Below, piece after piece: positions 26,055-34,854 of a stretch of 64,000 bases of DNA. Source of the DNA: Leyella lascolaii (GTDB taxonomy: Bacteria > Bacteroidota > Bacteroidia > Bacteroidales > Bacteroidaceae); the NCBI RefSeq assembly GCF_900079775.1, contig NZ_LT556050.1, positions 409,381-473,380 on the forward strand, read 5' to 3'. The translations under genes were made by a program, and so were the position numbers. Each line of letters begins with the position of its first letter. Positions within the stretch are counted from its first letter, which is position 1. Under the pieces are notes generated by a model, which saw only the letters and a program-made list of their open reading frames with translations, had not been told where the DNA came from and made no database searches.

Positions 26055-26142
26055 GCGACACGGAAAAGCCTTTTCTGTTATGTGGAAAAGCCCATATTAT
26101 CACGCGGAAAAGCCCGTTTGAGGACATGAAAAAGGCTCTTTG
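26055..26142. repeat. Degenerate array with exact 22-base period (array 3)
   Basis: Four units of exactly 22 bases (26055, 26077, 26099, 26121). GGAAAAGCC (GAAAAAGGC in the fourth) is at the same place in each and the first seven bases are variable. The clearest consensus of the four arrays. Confidence 0.7.
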
Positions 26143-26456
26143 ACTGTGCGGCAACGCAGGTGGAGGATTGACATACAGGGTGAGACACCACTTTTTTGAG
26201 GCTGTTTGCGCATGTCATTATTGTGTTTTTGGGATAGAAAGCGGGGTATGCCAGGACTCACATAAGTCTGAAACGCATATAAAGGAGTATATTAAGGCAT
26301 GCCGTTTTCCTATTTCACAAAATTCAGTTGTCAAAATTTTTTACTGTCTGTCATGCCTAAACGCCAACCGGCGTCACACCTCCGGAACAGCTCCATTTCC
26401 TGACATGCAGACCCGTCGTTCCTCTTCATCGCTGCTGCCGTCAGACCATCTGCCGC

Positions 26457-26662
26457 GTTTTAATCCGAAACGGTTATCGGACTTAATATTTGCCACGTGC
26501 TGCCGTCCGCCAGACCGCTCTCCGCTTTTATCGGAAATGCAACTGACTACATCAGAGAAAGATAGAATAAAGAATGGCGGCAGCAGCGTGGAAGAGGTAT
26601 GAACAAGCAGACAATGAACCGGGAAAAGAATTTGACGGACTGACGAGCGATTCAGGGGTAAT
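26457..26662 (+). repeat. MITE-like element, copy iii
   Basis: 206 bp with terminal repeats TTTTAATCCGAAACGGTTAT (from 26457) and GACGAGCGATTCAGGGGTAA (to 26662). An internal imperfect palindrome pairs CCACGTGCTGCCG with CGGCAGCAGCGTGG. A further decayed half-copy may lie just to the left (26410-26440). No gene is supported in 26143-26956. Confidence 0.6.
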
Positions 26663-26879
26663 GGTATATTCCGGCACATCGACGGCAAAAGCCCGACACC
26701 GTATGTCTTACCGTATCATAAGAATGCGCGAATGTCGACAACCCCATCGGGCTTAACCACAGCCCGTTACGGCAAGAGCATGAAGCAGGCAGGAGTCTGA
26801 CAGGTTTAATATTCCATTAATATGCTTCCGTATAAGATGAAATGATGTTAAATAATTTCTCCACAGCCACATTATATAC

Positions 26880-26887
26880 TATCTTTG
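26880..26887 (+). promoter_or_regulatory. -7 box for the glycine-zipper lipoprotein
   Basis: TATCTTTG matches TAnnTTTG, with TTTC 20 bases upstream as a three-of-four -33 box. It is 70 bases before the start codon. Confidence 0.6.
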
Positions 26888-26956
26888 CCGGTGTGGAGAC
26901 TGCGGTTTCAGAATGTGCGTCTCCCGACGATATTGTATAATGTAAATGTGATTGAT

Positions 26957-27784
26957 ATGAATATGAGAAAGGTTTTTGTATTAGCAGTACTTCCGTTTTT
27001 CGTGTTATGCGGCTGTACCACCTCAGCCGGTTACGGTGCTTATGCAGGTGCCGGTCTCGGTTCTATACTCGGTTCGGCAATAGGTGGCATTGCAGGCGGT
27101 CCGCGCGGCAGCGACATCGGAACGCTGATAGGTATGGCTGGAGGAGCGGCTGTAGGCGGAGCGGCGGGCTCACAGCTTGACAGGCAACGGCAGACATCAT
27201 ACAACGACTATGACGGAGAAAGACCACGAAAAAGAAGCCGGCGGCATAATGACTACAGCAGGCAGGAAAACCGATATGACGACAGCCGGAGCGGTTTTGA
27301 CCCGTCTAATGCCGGTGACGACATCCTTTATGACTTCAACGGCAGCGATTACACCGGGGACTACAGTGCCGGGGAGCAGACCGTCAAGATGCCGTCGTCA
27401 TCGAGTGTTGAGGAGCTGGTTTCCGACTATGCCTATTCACCGCATGTGGATATAGTGAACGCACGCTTCGTGGACGAGAACCACGACAACCGCATCAGCC
27501 GCGGCGAGACGTGCAAGGTGATATTCGAGATTTACAACCGTGGTGACAAGCCGGTGTCAAACGTGCGTCCCGTGGTGATGGACGCGACAGGCAACAGGCA
27601 CATATACATCTCTCCGAGTGTATATGTGGAAAGTATCGCACCGGGACGCGGTGTGCGCTATACCGCCATTGTCAAGGCAGACAAGCGTCTGAAGAAAGGG
27701 AATGTGAGGATATGCGTGTCGGTGCTGTCAGGCGACACCACCATATCAAAAGTGCATGAATTTAATATCAGTACAAGCAAATGA
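26957..27784 (+). CDS. Glycine-zipper lipoprotein with C-terminal Ig-like domain
   Basis: The best start is ATG 26957 (or 26963), giving MRKVFVLAVLPFFVLCGC, a lipoprotein signal with lipobox VLCGC. Residues about 23-70 are Gly/Ala-rich in a glycine-zipper pattern (GAGLGSILGSAIGGIAGG, then GTLIGMAGGAAVGGAAGS) like outer-membrane lipoproteins of the Rcs/17-kDa type. A charged, Tyr/Arg/Asp-rich linker follows. The last 110 residues (VDIVNARFVDENHDNRISRG, ETCKVIFEIYNRGDKPVSNV) form a CARDB-like beta domain. Function unknown; presumably the zipper inserts in the outer membrane and the beta domain faces the periplasm or outside. Confidence 0.75.
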   Translation: MNMRKVFVLAVLPFFVLCGCTTSAGYGAYAGAGLGSILGSAIGGIAGGPRGSDIGTLIGMAGGAAVGGAAGSQLDRQRQTSYNDYDGERPRKRSRRHNDYSRQENRYDDSRSGFDPSNAGDDILYDFNGSDYTGDYSAGEQTVKMPSSSSVEELVSDYAYSPHVDIVNARFVDENHDNRISRGETCKVIFEIYNRGDKPVSNVRPVVMDATGNRHIYISPSVYVESIAPGRGVRYTAIVKADKRLKKGNVRICVSVLSGDTTISKVHEFNISTSK

Positions 27785-27790
27785 ATCCGG

Positions 27791-27830
27791 AAGGTGATAA
27801 TGAAATGTCCTTTCATTGTCACCTTTTATC
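27791..27830. terminator. Bidirectional terminator between convergent genes
   Basis: AAGGTGATAATGAAA (27791-27805) pairs with TTTCATTGTCACCTT (27811-27825) with one mismatch. TTATCTGTTTTATT follows on the plus side. It ends the lipoprotein gene and may also serve rlpA from the other side. Confidence 0.8.
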
Positions 27831-27853
27831 TGTTTTATTATGCCGCCGCCCTG

Positions 27854-28417
27854 TCAGTCTTCACGGACGGCTGCTTTTTTTGCGTCTTTCGCCCTGTTGT
27901 TTTTCTCAGATTTTGACCTGTTTTTTCCAAGCGACGCCTTTTTTCTGAAAGCCTTCTGCTTTACTTTCCATTCCTTAGGCATGGTGTATCTCCAGTTTGC
28001 AGAGCCGAAATCGATTTCCGGCAGCTGTATGTCCGTCGTTGGCTTGAACGGTACTATGTAGTTGTCCATGGGCTCCACAACAACCATCGCCACGCCTTTT
28101 GCAAGAATGCCCAGCTCTTTTGCCGCTCCCCACGAGAGGTCGATGATCCGCCCCCTTATGTGCGGTCCTCTGTCGGTCACCCTTACAACGACCTCCTTTC
28201 CGTTTTCCGGATTAGTCACTTTGAGCATGGTCCCGAACTCATACGTCCTGTGCGCACATGTCAGACTGTCGTGGTGAAGTCTTTCACCGCTGCTTGTGCG
28301 CGCTCCGGTCATCCTCTTTGAATAATACGAAGCTTTACCCTTCTGTATCTTTTGAGGGTACAGAAGAGTAAAGCTTAACATTGAAATCAATAATAATACA
28401 CTTCTTCGATATTTCAC
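27854..28417 (-). CDS. rlpA: RlpA-family septal-ring lytic transglycosylase-like protein
   Basis: A 187-residue protein. The start at 28417 is a GTG; an in-frame stop lies four codons upstream and a later ATG would destroy the signal peptide (RRSVLLLISMLSFTLLYPQ), so GTG is preferred. Residues about 25-115 are the double-psi beta-barrel of RlpA: GKASYYSKRMTGARTSSGE, TCAHRTYEFGTMLKVTN and VVRVTDRGPHIRGRIIDLS, with the conserved DRGP. The family cleaves peptidoglycan strands that lack stem peptides at the division site. There is no SPOR domain; a basic tail (KQKAFRKKASLGKNRSKSEK) replaces it. It begins 27 bases after gdhA and is probably co-transcribed. Confidence 0.85.
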   Translation of the reverse strand: MKYRRSVLLLISMLSFTLLYPQKIQKGKASYYSKRMTGARTSSGERLHHDSLTCAHRTYEFGTMLKVTNPENGKEVVVRVTDRGPHIRGRIIDLSWGAAKELGILAKGVAMVVVEPMDNYIVPFKPTTDIQLPEIDFGSANWRYTMPKEWKVKQKAFRKKASLGKNRSKSEKNNRAKDAKKAAVRED

Positions 28418-28444
28418 AATATTGTTTTATGTAATACATTTCGT

Positions 28445-29782
28445 TTATACGATACCCTGCGCCATCATGGCGTTAGCCACCTTCATGAACCCGGCGACAT
28501 TGGCACCTTTGACGTAGTTGACGTAACCGTCCTCTGTCTTGCCGTACTTCACGCACTGTTCGTGAATGGAATGCATGATGTAGTGCAGTTTCTCGTCCAC
28601 TTCCTTTTCGCTCCATGTCAGTCTTATGGAGTTCTGTGTCATCTCAAGTCCTGATGTGGCTACACCTCCTGCGTTGACAGCCTTGCCCGGTGCGAAGAGC
28701 TGTCTGGCGGCGATGAACTTGTCGGCGGCGTCGGCGGTGCATCCCATGTTAGATACCTCTGCAACACACATCACATTGTTTGCCATCAGCATGTCAGCAT
28801 CGTTGCCGTTGAGCTCGTTTTGTGTGGCGCACGGCAGGGCGATGTCGCATTTCACCTCCCAAGGTTTCTTTCCCTCGTAGAATGTAGCCTCCGGGAATTC
28901 GTCTGCGTAAGGCTGGCATACGTCGTTTCCGCTTGCCCTCAGTTCCAGCATGTAGTCTATCTTCTTTCCGCTGATGCCCGTCGGGTCATAAATGTATCCG
29001 TCGGGTCCGCTTATTGTGACTACTTTCGCTCCGAGTTCCGTCGCTTTCTTAGCCGCTCCCCATGCCACATTGCCGAATCCGCTTATTGCCACGGTCTTGC
29101 CTTTTATGTCTATTCCATGCGTCTCGAGCATTTGCTTCACGAAATATAGTGCTCCGTAGCCTGTGGCTTCAGGTCTTATGCGCGATCCGCCCCACTCCAG
29201 TCCTTTTCCGGTGAGCATTCCGCTCCACTTGTGGGTGAGCTTCTTGTATGCTCCGAAGAGGTAGCCTATCTCACGCGCGCCCACACCTATGTCGCCTGCG
29301 GGAATGTCCTCGTCGGGTCCGATGTGGCGGTAGAGCTCGCTCATAAACGCATGACAGAACCTCATCACCTCAGCGTCTGACCGTCCGCGGATGGAGAAAT
29401 CCGAGCCGCCCTTGCCGCCGCCCATGGGCAGAGTGGTGAGTGCGTTTTTGAAAGTCTGCTCGAATCCGAGGAACTTCAGGATGGAGAGGTTCACTGATGA
29501 GTGGAAACGCAGGCCGCCTTTGTACGGACCGATGGCGCTGTTGAACTGCACACGGTAACCCGTGTTGACGTGCACCTCGCCTTTGTCGTCTACCCACGGC
29601 ACGCGGAATGTTATCACGCGCTCCGGCTCCACCATGCGTTCTATCAGTTTGACACGCTCAAATTCAGGGTGTTTGTTGTATTCTTCCTCTATGGAAAGCA
29701 ACACTTCCTTCACTGCCTGCAGATATTCCGGCTCGCCGGGATGTCTGAACTCGATACTGCTCAATACTTTTTTGACATCCAT
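28445..29782 (-). CDS. gdhA: Glutamate dehydrogenase (NADP-type, hexameric family I)
   Basis: 445 residues, the standard length of the 50-kDa bacterial and fungal enzyme. The dimerisation helix starts at the N-terminus. NSAIGPYKGGLRFH (81-94) and the catalytic lysine K124 in PMGGGKGGSDF are intact, as is the dinucleotide-binding GFGNVAWGAA. It reductively aminates 2-oxoglutarate with ammonia in the cytoplasm, the main ammonia-assimilation route in Bacteroidales. NADP preference is inferred from family resemblance. It has a perfect promoter and likely leads a two-gene transcript with rlpA. Confidence 0.95.
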   Translation of the reverse strand: MDVKKVLSSIEFRHPGEPEYLQAVKEVLLSIEEEYNKHPEFERVKLIERMVEPERVITFRVPWVDDKGEVHVNTGYRVQFNSAIGPYKGGLRFHSSVNLSILKFLGFEQTFKNALTTLPMGGGKGGSDFSIRGRSDAEVMRFCHAFMSELYRHIGPDEDIPAGDIGVGAREIGYLFGAYKKLTHKWSGMLTGKGLEWGGSRIRPEATGYGALYFVKQMLETHGIDIKGKTVAISGFGNVAWGAAKKATELGAKVVTISGPDGYIYDPTGISGKKIDYMLELRASGNDVCQPYADEFPEATFYEGKKPWEVKCDIALPCATQNELNGNDADMLMANNVMCVAEVSNMGCTADAADKFIAARQLFAPGKAVNAGGVATSGLEMTQNSIRLTWSEKEVDEKLHYIMHSIHEQCVKYGKTEDGYVNYVKGANVAGFMKVANAMMAQGIV

Positions 29783-29838
29783 AATGTATGTTTTTTAGGT
29801 TGGGTTCTTAGATTATGTCTTTATGTCAATACACATCG

Positions 29839-29870
29839 CAAATATAGCTTTAATTTGTTTCCCTTCCAAA
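29839..29870 (-). promoter_or_regulatory. Consensus promoter of gdhA
   Basis: On the minus strand TTTG (29867-29870), exactly 20 bases, TATATTTG (29839-29846). Both boxes are perfect and lie 57 bases before the ATG. Confidence 0.8.
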
Positions 29871-30243
29871 TGAAAAACTCTATTTTTCATGATAATTTGT
29901 TTACAAATGTAAATTACTCATGATTTCATGGCAAATTTCGGACTCTATCATGTTTCTCCACCATAGTGCCGACATGTGTGAGTCCGTATGCCACGCAGCT
30001 GTTTTGACATATATGTCCGGGCAGCAGCATAGCGCAAATAACAGACTCATACTTGAATGCCGACTCTTCGCCCTATCTTCCATCCTGCCACCGTCATCTT
30101 GTCTGCAAGTGTCTACAGTCATGTCTCAGACCAAAGCGGAAGGCAAACGGCAAGACAACAGGACGTGGCATGGATGAAGTGAGAAGGAGTCATGTTATAG
30201 ATGAACCATGCGGCAGCAGTCGTTAAGCATTACGGTCAGACAT
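29871..30243. other. Intergenic region with traces of decayed repeats
   Basis: No gene is supported. Around 30060-30150 the sequence (CTTCGCCCTATCTTCC, ACCGTCATCTTGTCTGCAAG) resembles the left arm of the MITE-like family, but terminal repeats cannot be placed with confidence. Confidence 0.4.
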
Positions 30244-30450
30244 GTTTAAACCCGAATGAGCAATCAGACCGTTAAAGCTTGTTTTACTTGATTGCCGGTT
30301 TTCTTATGACTCTTCCGCACAGCTGCCGTCATCTTGTCTTCCGTCTACTCCCGACATAGTCCGTTGCATCGTGTATAAAAGCAGAAAACAACAAGTGATT
30401 ACATCAGTACGGAATATGAATGAAGTATAATAAGCGGATTGGGTCAAAAC
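30244..30450 (+). repeat. MITE-like element, copy iv
   Basis: 207 bp with terminal repeats TTTAAACCCGAATGAGCAAT (30244 on) and AAGCGGATTGGGTCAAAAC (ending 30450). The internal arms CTTCCGCACAGCTGCCGTCA and GTACGGAATATGAATGAAG are recognisable but the palindrome is more decayed than in copies i and ii. It abuts the terminator of the ribosomal operon. Confidence 0.65.
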
Positions 30451-30482
30451 AAAAAAAGGACCGCAACGTTATATTGCGGTCC
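30450..30482 (-). terminator. Terminator of the ribosomal-protein superoperon
   Basis: Minus strand: perfect 9-bp stem GGACCGCAA/TTGCGGTCC (30474-30482 with 30458-30466) followed by TTTTTTT, 32 bases after the rplQ stop. Confidence 0.9.
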
Positions 30483-30513
30483 GATATGAAAACGAGTCTG
30501 ATGTTCCAGAATC

Positions 30514-31014
30514 TTATTCAGCCTTAGGTGCCTCCTCTGCTGCCGGTGCCTCTGTTGCCTCAGCGACCGGTGCCTGTGCAGCCTCCTCAGCCTTTGCGGC
30601 AGACTTGCGGCTACGACGGGTCTTCTTGGCAGCCTTCGGAGTCTTAGCCATGTTCTCATCGAAGTCGACAAGTTCGATAAATGCTATCGGAGCAGCGTCG
30701 CCTCTGCGTGTACCGAGCTTGATGACACGTGTGTATCCTCCGGGACGGTCGCCAATCTTTGCAGCCACCTCACCGAAAAGCTCTTTCAGAGCCTCTTTGT
30801 TCTGAAGATAGCGGAATACGACACGACGAGAATTTGTTGAGTCGTCCTTACTACGTGTAAGCAGAGGCTCAACATATTTCTTCAAAGCCTTAGCCTTTGC
30901 GAGGGTCGTAGTGATTCTTTTGTGCATTATCAGCGAGATTGCCATGTTAGCAAGCATGGCTTGACGGTGAGATGCAGTACGACCCAGATGGTTGAATTTC
31001 TTATTATGTCTCAT
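30514..31014 (-). CDS. rplQ: 50S ribosomal protein L17 with Ala/Glu/Lys-rich tail
   Basis: Residues 1-120 are a normal L17 ([20 protein letters not shown] start; [24 protein letters not shown] end), which binds 23S rRNA near the tunnel exit. Residues 121-166 are an added tail: first basic ([18 protein letters not shown]), then alternating Ala, Glu and Pro. Tails like this are common in Bacteroidota L17 but vary in length. It is the last gene of the superoperon, separated from rpoA by a perfect hairpin, and ends at a strong terminator. Confidence 0.97.
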   Translation of the reverse strand: MRHNKKFNHLGRTASHRQAMLANMAISLIMHKRITTTLAKAKALKKYVEPLLTRSKDDSTNSRRVVFRYLQNKEALKELFGEVAAKIGDRPGGYTRVIKLGTRRGDAAPIAFIELVDFDENMAKTPKAAKKTRRSRKSAAKAEEAAQAPVAEATEAPAAEEAPKAE

Positions 31015-31047
31015 TTTTGTTTTTTACTTTTTACGATAAACCGGTTA

Positions 31048-31070
31048 TTGCGGACAACGGATGTCCGCAA
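31048..31070 (-). other. Perfect hairpin between rpoA and rplQ
   Basis: TTGCGGACA (31048-31056) pairs perfectly with TGTCCGCAA (31062-31070) around a five-base loop. On the transcript (minus strand) no T-run follows directly, so it is a stability or processing element rather than a terminator. Confidence 0.6.
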
Positions 31071-31083
31071 TAATAATGCCGGA

Positions 31084-32076
31084 TTATTCTTTGTCTAATT
31101 TGTATTGAGAAATATCGGTTCCAAAAGACAGATTCAGACTCTCGAGCAAATCATCAAGCTCTGAAAGCGATTTCTTACCGAAGTTGCGGAACTTGAGAAG
31201 GTCTGTCTTGTTGTACTGTACAAGATCTCCGAGAGTTTCCACATCAGCAGCTTTAAGACAGTTGAGGGCACGGACTGAGAGGTTCATGTCCACAAGCTTT
31301 GTCTTGAGCAGCTGTCGCATATGAAGCACTTCCTCATCAAACTCCTGGTTGGTCTCGTGATCGGGATTCTCAAGTGTGATCTTCTCGTCAGAGAACAGCA
31401 TGAAGTGATAGATAAGAATCTTGGCGGCTTCCTTAAGTGCGTCCTTCGGACTTATGGAACCATCCGTAGTGACTTCGAGAACCAGCTTGTCGTAGTCGGT
31501 CTTCTGCTCGACACGATAAGGCTCGACCGAATATTTCACATTGCGGATAGGGGTGTAGATAGAATCGATTGGAATTACATTAACGTCAGTGCAGAACTCG
31601 CGATTCTCATCAGCGGGAACGTATCCACGTCCCTGGTTGATGGTCAGGTCTATCTGCATCGAAGCCTTGGCATCTAAATGACAAATCACCAAATCAGGGT
31701 TTAACACTTCAAATCCAGTCAGATACTTACCAATATCACCTGCTTTGAATTCTGTTGAATTCTCTACGGTGATACTAACTTTTTCGTTCTCGAATTCTTC
31801 TACTACTTGCTTGAATCTTACTTGTTTCAAATTCAAGATAATGTTGGTCACGTCTTCCTTCACTCCCGGTACGGACGAGAACTCATGCTCGACCCCGGAT
31901 ATGCGCACCGTGTTGATGGCATATCCCTCAAGCGACGAAAGAAGTATGCGGCGCAGCGCATTACCTATGGTAACGCCGAAGCCAGGCTCAAGAGGACGGA
32001 ATTCGAACTTGCCGAATTTATCGTTGGCCTCCAACATTACAACTTTGTCAGGTTTTTGAAATGCTAATATCGCCAT
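31084..32076 (-). CDS. rpoA: RNA polymerase alpha subunit
   Basis: 330 residues, standard length. The N-terminal domain (about 1-230; [20 protein letters not shown] and [11 protein letters not shown]) dimerises and assembles beta and beta-prime. The C-terminal domain (about 255-320; [16 protein letters not shown] and [18 protein letters not shown]) contacts activators and UP elements. It starts 12 bases after rpsD, as in the standard alpha operon, so its level is tied to ribosomal proteins. Confidence 0.98.
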   Translation of the reverse strand: MAILAFQKPDKVVMLEANDKFGKFEFRPLEPGFGVTIGNALRRILLSSLEGYAINTVRISGVEHEFSSVPGVKEDVTNIILNLKQVRFKQVVEEFENEKVSITVENSTEFKAGDIGKYLTGFEVLNPDLVICHLDAKASMQIDLTINQGRGYVPADENREFCTDVNVIPIDSIYTPIRNVKYSVEPYRVEQKTDYDKLVLEVTTDGSISPKDALKEAAKILIYHFMLFSDEKITLENPDHETNQEFDEEVLHMRQLLKTKLVDMNLSVRALNCLKAADVETLGDLVQYNKTDLLKFRNFGKKSLSELDDLLESLNLSFGTDISQYKLDKE

Positions 32077-32088
32077 TAATTTAATGAT

Positions 32089-32694
32089 TTATTTAGAGTA
32101 CAACTCAACGATTAACTGTTCCTTTATATTCTCAGGAATATCGGCACGTTCCGGCTTGTGCAGGAACTTACCGCTCTTGGTATTTGCATCCCACTCGATC
32201 CAAGGATATTTGCTGTGATTGAAACCAGCAAGAGCAGACTCAATAACTTCAAGAGACTTTGACTTTTCACGCACTCCTACTATCTGGCCTGGCTTTACTG
32301 AATATGACGGTATGTTGACTACCTTACCATCAACAACAATGTGCTTGTGACCTACAAGCTGACGGGCAGCCGCACGTGTCGGGGCGATACCCATACGGAA
32401 AACAACATTGTCGAGACGGCTTTCAAGATTCTGAAGAAGAACCTCACCGGTAATACCTTCTGCCTTGGCTGCTTTTTCAAACATATTACGGAACTGGCGC
32501 TCCAATACACCGTATGTGTATTTAGCCTTTTGCTTCTCTGCCAGCATGACTGCGTACTCAGACTGCTTTCTACGACGACTGTTGCCATGCTGTCCAGGAG
32601 GGAAGTTTCTCTTGGACAAAACTTTATCTGCGCCAAAAATCGGTTCACCGAAGCGACGCGCAATTTTAGATTTCGGACCTATATATTTAGCCAT
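32089..32694 (-). CDS. rpsD: 30S ribosomal protein S4
   Basis: 201 residues with the S4 core ([20 protein letters not shown] start) and the S4 RNA-binding motif at about residues 92-155 ([34 protein letters not shown]). The N-terminal zinc-finger cysteines found in some S4 proteins are absent, so this is the zinc-free form. S4 nucleates 16S assembly, and in many bacteria represses the alpha operon; whether that holds here is not visible. A 49-base gap separates it from rpsK. Confidence 0.98.
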   Translation of the reverse strand: MAKYIGPKSKIARRFGEPIFGADKVLSKRNFPPGQHGNSRRRKQSEYAVMLAEKQKAKYTYGVLERQFRNMFEKAAKAEGITGEVLLQNLESRLDNVVFRMGIAPTRAAARQLVGHKHIVVDGKVVNIPSYSVKPGQIVGVREKSKSLEVIESALAGFNHSKYPWIEWDANTKSGKFLHKPERADIPENIKEQLIVELYSK

Positions 32695-32743
32695 AATATT
32701 ATAAAATGCTTTTTATTTGTGTAACTTTGTTTGAAGCAGGAAC

Positions 32744-33133
32744 TTATACCTTACGTCTCTTTGGAGGACGGCAGCCGTTGTGCGGCAGCGGAGTAACGTC
32801 TACAATCTCTGTAACCTCTATTCCACTGCTGTGAACGCCACGGATAGCAGACTCACGTCCGTTTCCCGGACCTTTCACATAAGCCTTAACCTTACGCAAG
32901 CCGAGATCGTAAGCTACCTTTGCACAATCCTCTGCTGCCATCTGAGCCGCATACGGAGTGTTTTTCTTTGAACCGCGGAATCCCATCTTGCCGGCAGAAG
33001 ACCATGAGATAATCTGTCCCTCGCTGTTAGCCAAAGACACTATAATATTGTTGAAAGAGCTATGAACATGGAGCTGTCCGATAGCGTCGACTTTCACATT
33101 TCTTTTTTTGGATGTTGCTGTTTTCTTTGCCAT
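32744..33133 (-). CDS. rpsK: 30S ribosomal protein S11
   Basis: 129 residues with the family blocks [37 protein letters not shown] and the C-terminal [18 protein letters not shown]. It sits in the platform of the small subunit near the E site. The basic N-terminus ([16 protein letters not shown]) is a normal variant. An 85-base gap upstream contains four 7-base direct repeats. Confidence 0.98.
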   Translation of the reverse strand: MAKKTATSKKRNVKVDAIGQLHVHSSFNNIIVSLANSEGQIISWSSAGKMGFRGSKKNTPYAAQMAAEDCAKVAYDLGLRKVKAYVKGPGNGRESAIRGVHSSGIEVTEIVDVTPLPHNGCRPPKRRKV

Positions 33134-33143
33134 AATCTTTTTT

Positions 33144-33171
33144 AGTTAAAAGTTAAAAGTCAAAAGTTAAA
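33144..33171. repeat. Four 7-base direct repeats in the rpsM-rpsK gap
   Basis: AGTTAAA, AGTTAAA, AGTCAAA, AGTTAAA in direct succession. Within an operon this AT-rich microsatellite is unusual; slippage could change spacing between rpsM and rpsK. Confidence 0.6.
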
Positions 33172-33218
33172 AGGTTTGAGACATTAAATTCTCCAAACTT
33201 CCAACTCCAAACTAAATT

Positions 33219-33599
33219 TTACTTAGTAGCTTTCTTCTTGTTAGCAACAGTCTTCTTCTTTCCTTTACGTGTACGGGCATTATTCTTTGTGCTCTGACCG
33301 CGAACAGGAAGACCATTACGATGACGGATTCCACGATAACAACCAATATCCATGAGACGCTTGATGTTCATCTGAATCTCTGCACGGAGATCACCTTCAA
33401 CCTTAAATTCAGCACCGATAATCTCACGGATCTTGGAAGCCTGATCGTCTGTCCACTCGCTTACCTTCAGGTCGCGGCTGACACCGGCTTTATCCAATAT
33501 CTTTGCTGAACTACTTCGACCTATACCGTAAATATAGGTCAATGCGATTTCGCCACGCTTATTCTGGGGCAAATCTACTCCAACAATTCTTATTGCCAT
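33219..33599 (-). CDS. rpsM: 30S ribosomal protein S13
   Basis: 126 residues, full length: [20 protein letters not shown] start, the helix-two-turn-helix RNA-binding region, and [17 protein letters not shown] with the basic C-terminal tail ([15 protein letters not shown]) that reaches toward P-site tRNA. S13 is in the head of the 30S subunit and contacts L5 across the interface. Confidence 0.98.
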   Translation of the reverse strand: MAIRIVGVDLPQNKRGEIALTYIYGIGRSSSAKILDKAGVSRDLKVSEWTDDQASKIREIIGAEFKVEGDLRAEIQMNIKRLMDIGCYRGIRHRNGLPVRGQSTKNNARTRKGKKKTVANKKKATK

Positions 33600-33692
33600 T
33601 GTTAATAATTTAATTAAATTTTGATGTTTTGTTTATTTTGAGCTTCAAGCAAGAAATTTCGCAATCTCTGCCCTTTGTCTCCTTTTTTTTAA

Positions 33693-33809
33693 TTAGCCCT
33701 GACGCATTTTATACTTAGGGTTCTTCTTGTTGATAACGAACAAGCGACCTTTACGACGTACTATCTTACAGTCGGGTGTGCGTTTCTTTAACGATGCTCT
33801 TGTTTTCAT
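33693..33809 (-). CDS. rpmJ: 50S ribosomal protein L36 (zinc-free form)
   Basis: A 38-residue frame from ATG 33809 to TAA 33693: [20 protein letters not shown], then [18 protein letters not shown]. This is a clear L36 with only one cysteine, so it lacks the CxxC..C..H zinc ribbon and is the zinc-independent form usual in Bacteroidota. It is placed between infA (10 bases) and rpsM, as expected. Confidence 0.97.
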   Translation of the reverse strand: MKTRASLKKRTPDCKIVRRKGRLFVINKKNPKYKMRQG

Positions 33810-33819
33810 ATCTTTGAGT

Positions 33820-34038
33820 TTATTTATATCTGAAAACTATCCTGCCCTTTGTCAAATCATAAGGGCTCATTTCCACTTTAACCTTGTCTCCTGGCAGAAT
33901 CTTTATATAGTGCATCCTCATTTTTCCTGAAATATGCGCTATTATCTGAACGCCGTTCTCGAGTTCCACTCTGAACATCGCGTTAGACAATGATTCCACA
34001 ATTGTTCCGTCTTGTTCTATAGCAGACTGCTTTGCCAT
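33820..34038 (-). CDS. infA: Translation initiation factor IF-1
   Basis: 72 residues, the single OB-fold of IF-1: [20 protein letters not shown], then [20 protein letters not shown] and a [19 protein letters not shown] end. It binds the 30S A site during initiation. It lies between map and rpmJ, with gaps of 26 and 10 bases. Confidence 0.98.
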   Translation of the reverse strand: MAKQSAIEQDGTIVESLSNAMFRVELENGVQIIAHISGKMRMHYIKILPGDKVKVEMSPYDLTKGRIVFRYK

Positions 34039-34064
34039 AATCCTGTTCTGTTTCTTTTTAAATG

Positions 34065-34841
34065 TTATATTCCGTCGAATGTAGATAAAATCTCAGCCTT
34101 GCCACGCTGAATGGCTACAGTATGTTCGAAGTGTGCGGCGGGCTTGCCGTCCCGGGTACGTATACCCCATTTGTCCGGCATCATGACGACTTCACGCGAC
34201 CCCATTGTAATCATCGGTTCAATGGCAATACACATGCCAGCCTTAAGCAACACACCGTGTCCGCGCATACCGTAATTCGGGACCTGCGGGTCTTCGTGCA
34301 TTTCACGTCCGATACCGTGACCGGTAAGTTCGCGAACAACACCGTAGCCCATTTTAACACAATGCGACTGAACCGCATCCCCTATATCACCGATATGTTT
34401 CCCTGCAACAGCCTGAGCAATGCCTTTGTATAAGGACTCCTTTGTTGTCTCGACCAATTGCCTGACCTCTGGTGCGACATCGCCTACACAAAACGTATAG
34501 CAACTGTCACCGTTATAACCATTAAGCAATGTTCCACAATCTATCGAAATAATATCACCGTCACGAAGGACTGTCTTATTATCCGGTATACCGTGCACCA
34601 CCACATCGTTTACCGAGGTACAGATGCTTGCAGGGAATGGCCCTCCAAATGGATTTGGAAAATTCTTGAACGTGGGAATCGCTCCATGATCTCTTATGAA
34701 CTCTTCCGCAATATTATCCAATTGAAGGGTCGTTACACCCGGTTTGATATGTTTTGCCAATTCCGCCAAGGTCTTACCGACAAGCTGGTTAGCCTCGCGC
34801 ATCAGCTGTATTTCATCGTTAGTCTTCAGAAATATCTTCAT
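34065..34841 (-). CDS. map: Methionine aminopeptidase, type I
   Basis: 258 residues with the pita-bread fold signatures and all expected metal and catalytic residues: H83 (VVHGIPD), D101 and D112 ([15 protein letters not shown]), H175 (LTGHGIGRE), E208 (AIEPM) and E239 (HFEHT). It removes N-terminal methionine from new proteins in the cytoplasm. The position after secY without an adk gene between is typical of Bacteroidota. Confidence 0.97.
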   Translation of the reverse strand: MKIFLKTNDEIQLMREANQLVGKTLAELAKHIKPGVTTLQLDNIAEEFIRDHGAIPTFKNFPNPFGGPFPASICTSVNDVVVHGIPDNKTVLRDGDIISIDCGTLLNGYNGDSCYTFCVGDVAPEVRQLVETTKESLYKGIAQAVAGKHIGDIGDAVQSHCVKMGYGVVRELTGHGIGREMHEDPQVPNYGMRGHGVLLKAGMCIAIEPMITMGSREVVMMPDKWGIRTRDGKPAAHFEHTVAIQRGKAEILSTFDGI

Positions 34842-34854
34842 TTTCCAAAGAATA

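Noticed and set aside
26168..26602. 144-codon plus-strand frame
   Set aside because: Crosses into a MITE-like element and has Cys/His/Arg-rich composition unlike genes here.
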